From the NCBI GenBank assembly GCA_023428205.1, contig JAEYZB010000114.1, forward strand, positions 1-6,544: a stretch of DNA of 6,544 nt, given 5' to 3'. Each line of letters starts with the position of its first letter. Position 1 is the first letter of the stretch. Source of the DNA: Bacteroidota bacterium (GTDB lineage Bacteria > Bacteroidota > Bacteroidia > Chitinophagales > LD1). The notes beneath the pieces were generated by a model that was not told where the DNA came from, ran no database searches, and saw nothing but the letters and a program-made list of their open reading frames with translations. The translations under genes and the position numbers were made by a program. Shown here one piece after another: positions 5,296 through 6,544 of this stretch.

Positions 5296-6544
5296 ATGAT
5301 TTCACCCATCTCCATTCTACTTTTCATTGCTTTTTATTTCTCAGTGCTGTTGGGCATTTCGTGGCTCACTACACGTACGGTAAATGAACAAAGTTACTTT
5401 CTCGGCAATAAGCAATCGCGCTGGTATTTGGTGGCGTTCGGTATGATTGGCGATTCGCTTTCGGGCGTTACGTTTATTTCTGTGCCGGGTTTGGTCGCGA
5501 AAGATAAATTCGGTTATCTGCAAATTATTCTCGGCTACATACTCGGCTATTTGATTATCGGCAAAGTGCTGTTACCGTTGTTTTACCGATTGGAACTCAC
5601 GTCTATTTATACGTATTTGAAAACACGCTTCGGTTCGTATTCCGAAAAAACAGGCTCGTTTTATTTTCTCATTTCGCGCTTGCTGGGCGCAGGTGCAAGG
5701 CTGTTTTTGGCGATAAACGTTTTGCAGTTGTTCGTGTTCGACCAACTTGGCATTTCCTTCTATCTTTCATCGGCTATTGTGATTGTGTTGATTTTGGTTT
5801 ACACCATTCGAGGGGGTATTAAAACACTTATCTGGACGGACGTTTTTCAATCTTCATTTCTGTTACTTGCTGTGATTTTTTCCATTGTCGCCATCGGACA
5901 GCAATTGAATTTATCCGCTTCCGGCTTAGTCAATGCTGTTATTCATTCGCCCGATAATCAAGTGTTCTTCTGGGACTTTCTGCCAAAAAGTTTTTTTCCG
6001 AAACAGTTTATTGGCGGGGCGTTGATTGCGCTCACCATGACAGGACTTGACCAAAACATGATGCAGAAAAATTTGAGTTGCCGCTCGCTGAAAGAAGCGC
6101 AAACGAACATATACTCCTTCAGCATCATTCAACTTATCGTAAATGTATTTTTTCTTTCGCTCGGTGCGTTGTTATATCATTATGCTTCGGTGCAAAACAT
6201 TGAACTGCCGACAAAGTCAGATGCGTTATTTCCTATGCTCGCCTTACAGCATTTAGGAAGTTTCGCTTCGCTCGTTTTCATTGTGGGATTGACAGCCGCT
6301 ACATTTAATAGTGCAGATTCTGTTTTGACAACATTGACCACTTCCTTCTATTTCGATTTCTTGAACGCCAAAGAACAATCTGTTTCTACCCGCAAGAAAA
6401 TTCACTTAGCGTTTGCAGGATTGTTGTTTTTAGTGATTGTCGGTTTCAAACTGCTGAATGACGGAGCTGTAATCAGTTCGGTATTATTTATCGCAAACAT
6501 CACGTATGGCCCGCTTCTTGGTTTGTTTGCATTCGGTATTTTAT
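5296..6544 (+). CDS. Sodium:solute symporter (SSS family), N-terminal 416 residues; 3' end outside window
   Basis: An inner-membrane secondary transporter of the SSS family (TC 2.A.21, LeuT fold) that couples Na+ entry to uptake of a solute; the substrate cannot be told from sequence. ATG 5296 follows an A-rich tract (AGAAAAAA) and gives MISPISILLF. Hydrophobic segments appear near residues 3-24, 43-66, 74-95, 122-146, 153-171, 184-202, 237-250, 271-295, 320-345, 370-387 and 391-415. Family motifs include YFLGNKQSRWYLVAFGMIGDSLSGVTFISVPG-type sequence (residues 34-65), YRLELTSIYTYL (97-108), YTIRGGIKTLIWTD (169-182), the LDQNMMQKNL loop (251-260) and NSADSVLTTLTTS (338-350), whose Ser/Thr residues belong to the expected Na+ site. 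The frame is open at the edge. Family members usually run to about 480-570 residues, so most of the protein is present. It may be co-transcribed with the TonB-like gene. Confidence 0.93.
   Translation, partial: MISPISILLFIAFYFSVLLGISWLTTRTVNEQSYFLGNKQSRWYLVAFGMIGDSLSGVTFISVPGLVAKDKFGYLQIILGYILGYLIIGKVLLPLFYRLELTSIYTYLKTRFGSYSEKTGSFYFLISRLLGAGARLFLAINVLQLFVFDQLGISFYLSSAIVIVLILVYTIRGGIKTLIWTDVFQSSFLLLAVIFSIVAIGQQLNLSASGLVNAVIHSPDNQVFFWDFLPKSFFPKQFIGGALIALTMTGLDQNMMQKNLSCRSLKEAQTNIYSFSIIQLIVNVFFLSLGALLYHYASVQNIELPTKSDALFPMLALQHLGSFASLVFIVGLTAATFNSADSVLTTLTTSFYFDFLNAKEQSVSTRKKIHLAFAGLLFLVIVGFKLLNDGAVISSVLFIANITYGPLLGLFAFGIL

Noticed and set aside
1..6544. CRISPR array, mobile element, tRNA, phage or defence system
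   Set aside because: I looked on both strands and found no regularly spaced repeats, transposase or integrase motifs, cloverleaf-like sequence or defence-family domains. The window is nearly filled by five protein genes.

Overview
The window looks like ordinary chromosomal sequence from a member of the Bacteroidota, possibly the Chitinophagia/Sphingobacteriia side. I infer this from protein style (a TonB C-terminal-domain protein with the MPEYKGGE signature, and a sodium:solute symporter of the type common in that phylum) and from promoter boxes that fit the Bacteroidota -7 consensus TAnnTTTG. No rRNA or other phylogenetic marker is present, so the rank below phylum is a guess.

Layout. Positions 1-468 (+) hold the 3' part of an ADP-dependent NAD(P)H-hydrate dehydratase (nnrD); its beginning lies outside the window. 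It converges on a family 2 glycosyltransferase on the minus strand (507-1529), with only 38 bp between the two stop codons. Upstream of the glycosyltransferase, on the same strand, is a complete single-chain glycine dehydrogenase (gcvP, 1619-4492, 957 aa). A 9-bp hairpin at 1567-1597 just after the gcvP stop probably ends gcvP transcription. It also argues that the glycosyltransferase starts at TTG 1529, not at the far-upstream GTG 1589 that falls inside the hairpin. A 112-bp divergent gap (4493-4604) separates gcvP from a plus-strand pair: a small exported protein with two tandem TonB C-terminal-like repeats (4605-5270), and 25 bp later the first 416 codons of a sodium:solute symporter (5296 to the window edge, still open).

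How the genes relate. nnrD (metabolite repair of hydrated NADH/NADPH) and gcvP (the glycine cleavage system, which makes NADH) are housekeeping genes. The glycosyltransferase probably builds a surface glycan. The TonB-like protein and the symporter are envelope proteins that may be co-transcribed. I see no functional module joining all five. gcvT and gcvH are not in the window.

No gene-free stretch exceeds 112 bp. I found no tRNA, rRNA, CRISPR array, insertion sequence, phage gene, toxin-antitoxin pair or defence gene. I did not find a convincing new biological system. The most interesting items are the duplicated TonB-C fold with its flanking cysteine pair and AT-rich composition, the overlapping terminator and promoter ahead of the glycosyltransferase, and a possibly leaderless start for the TonB-like gene.
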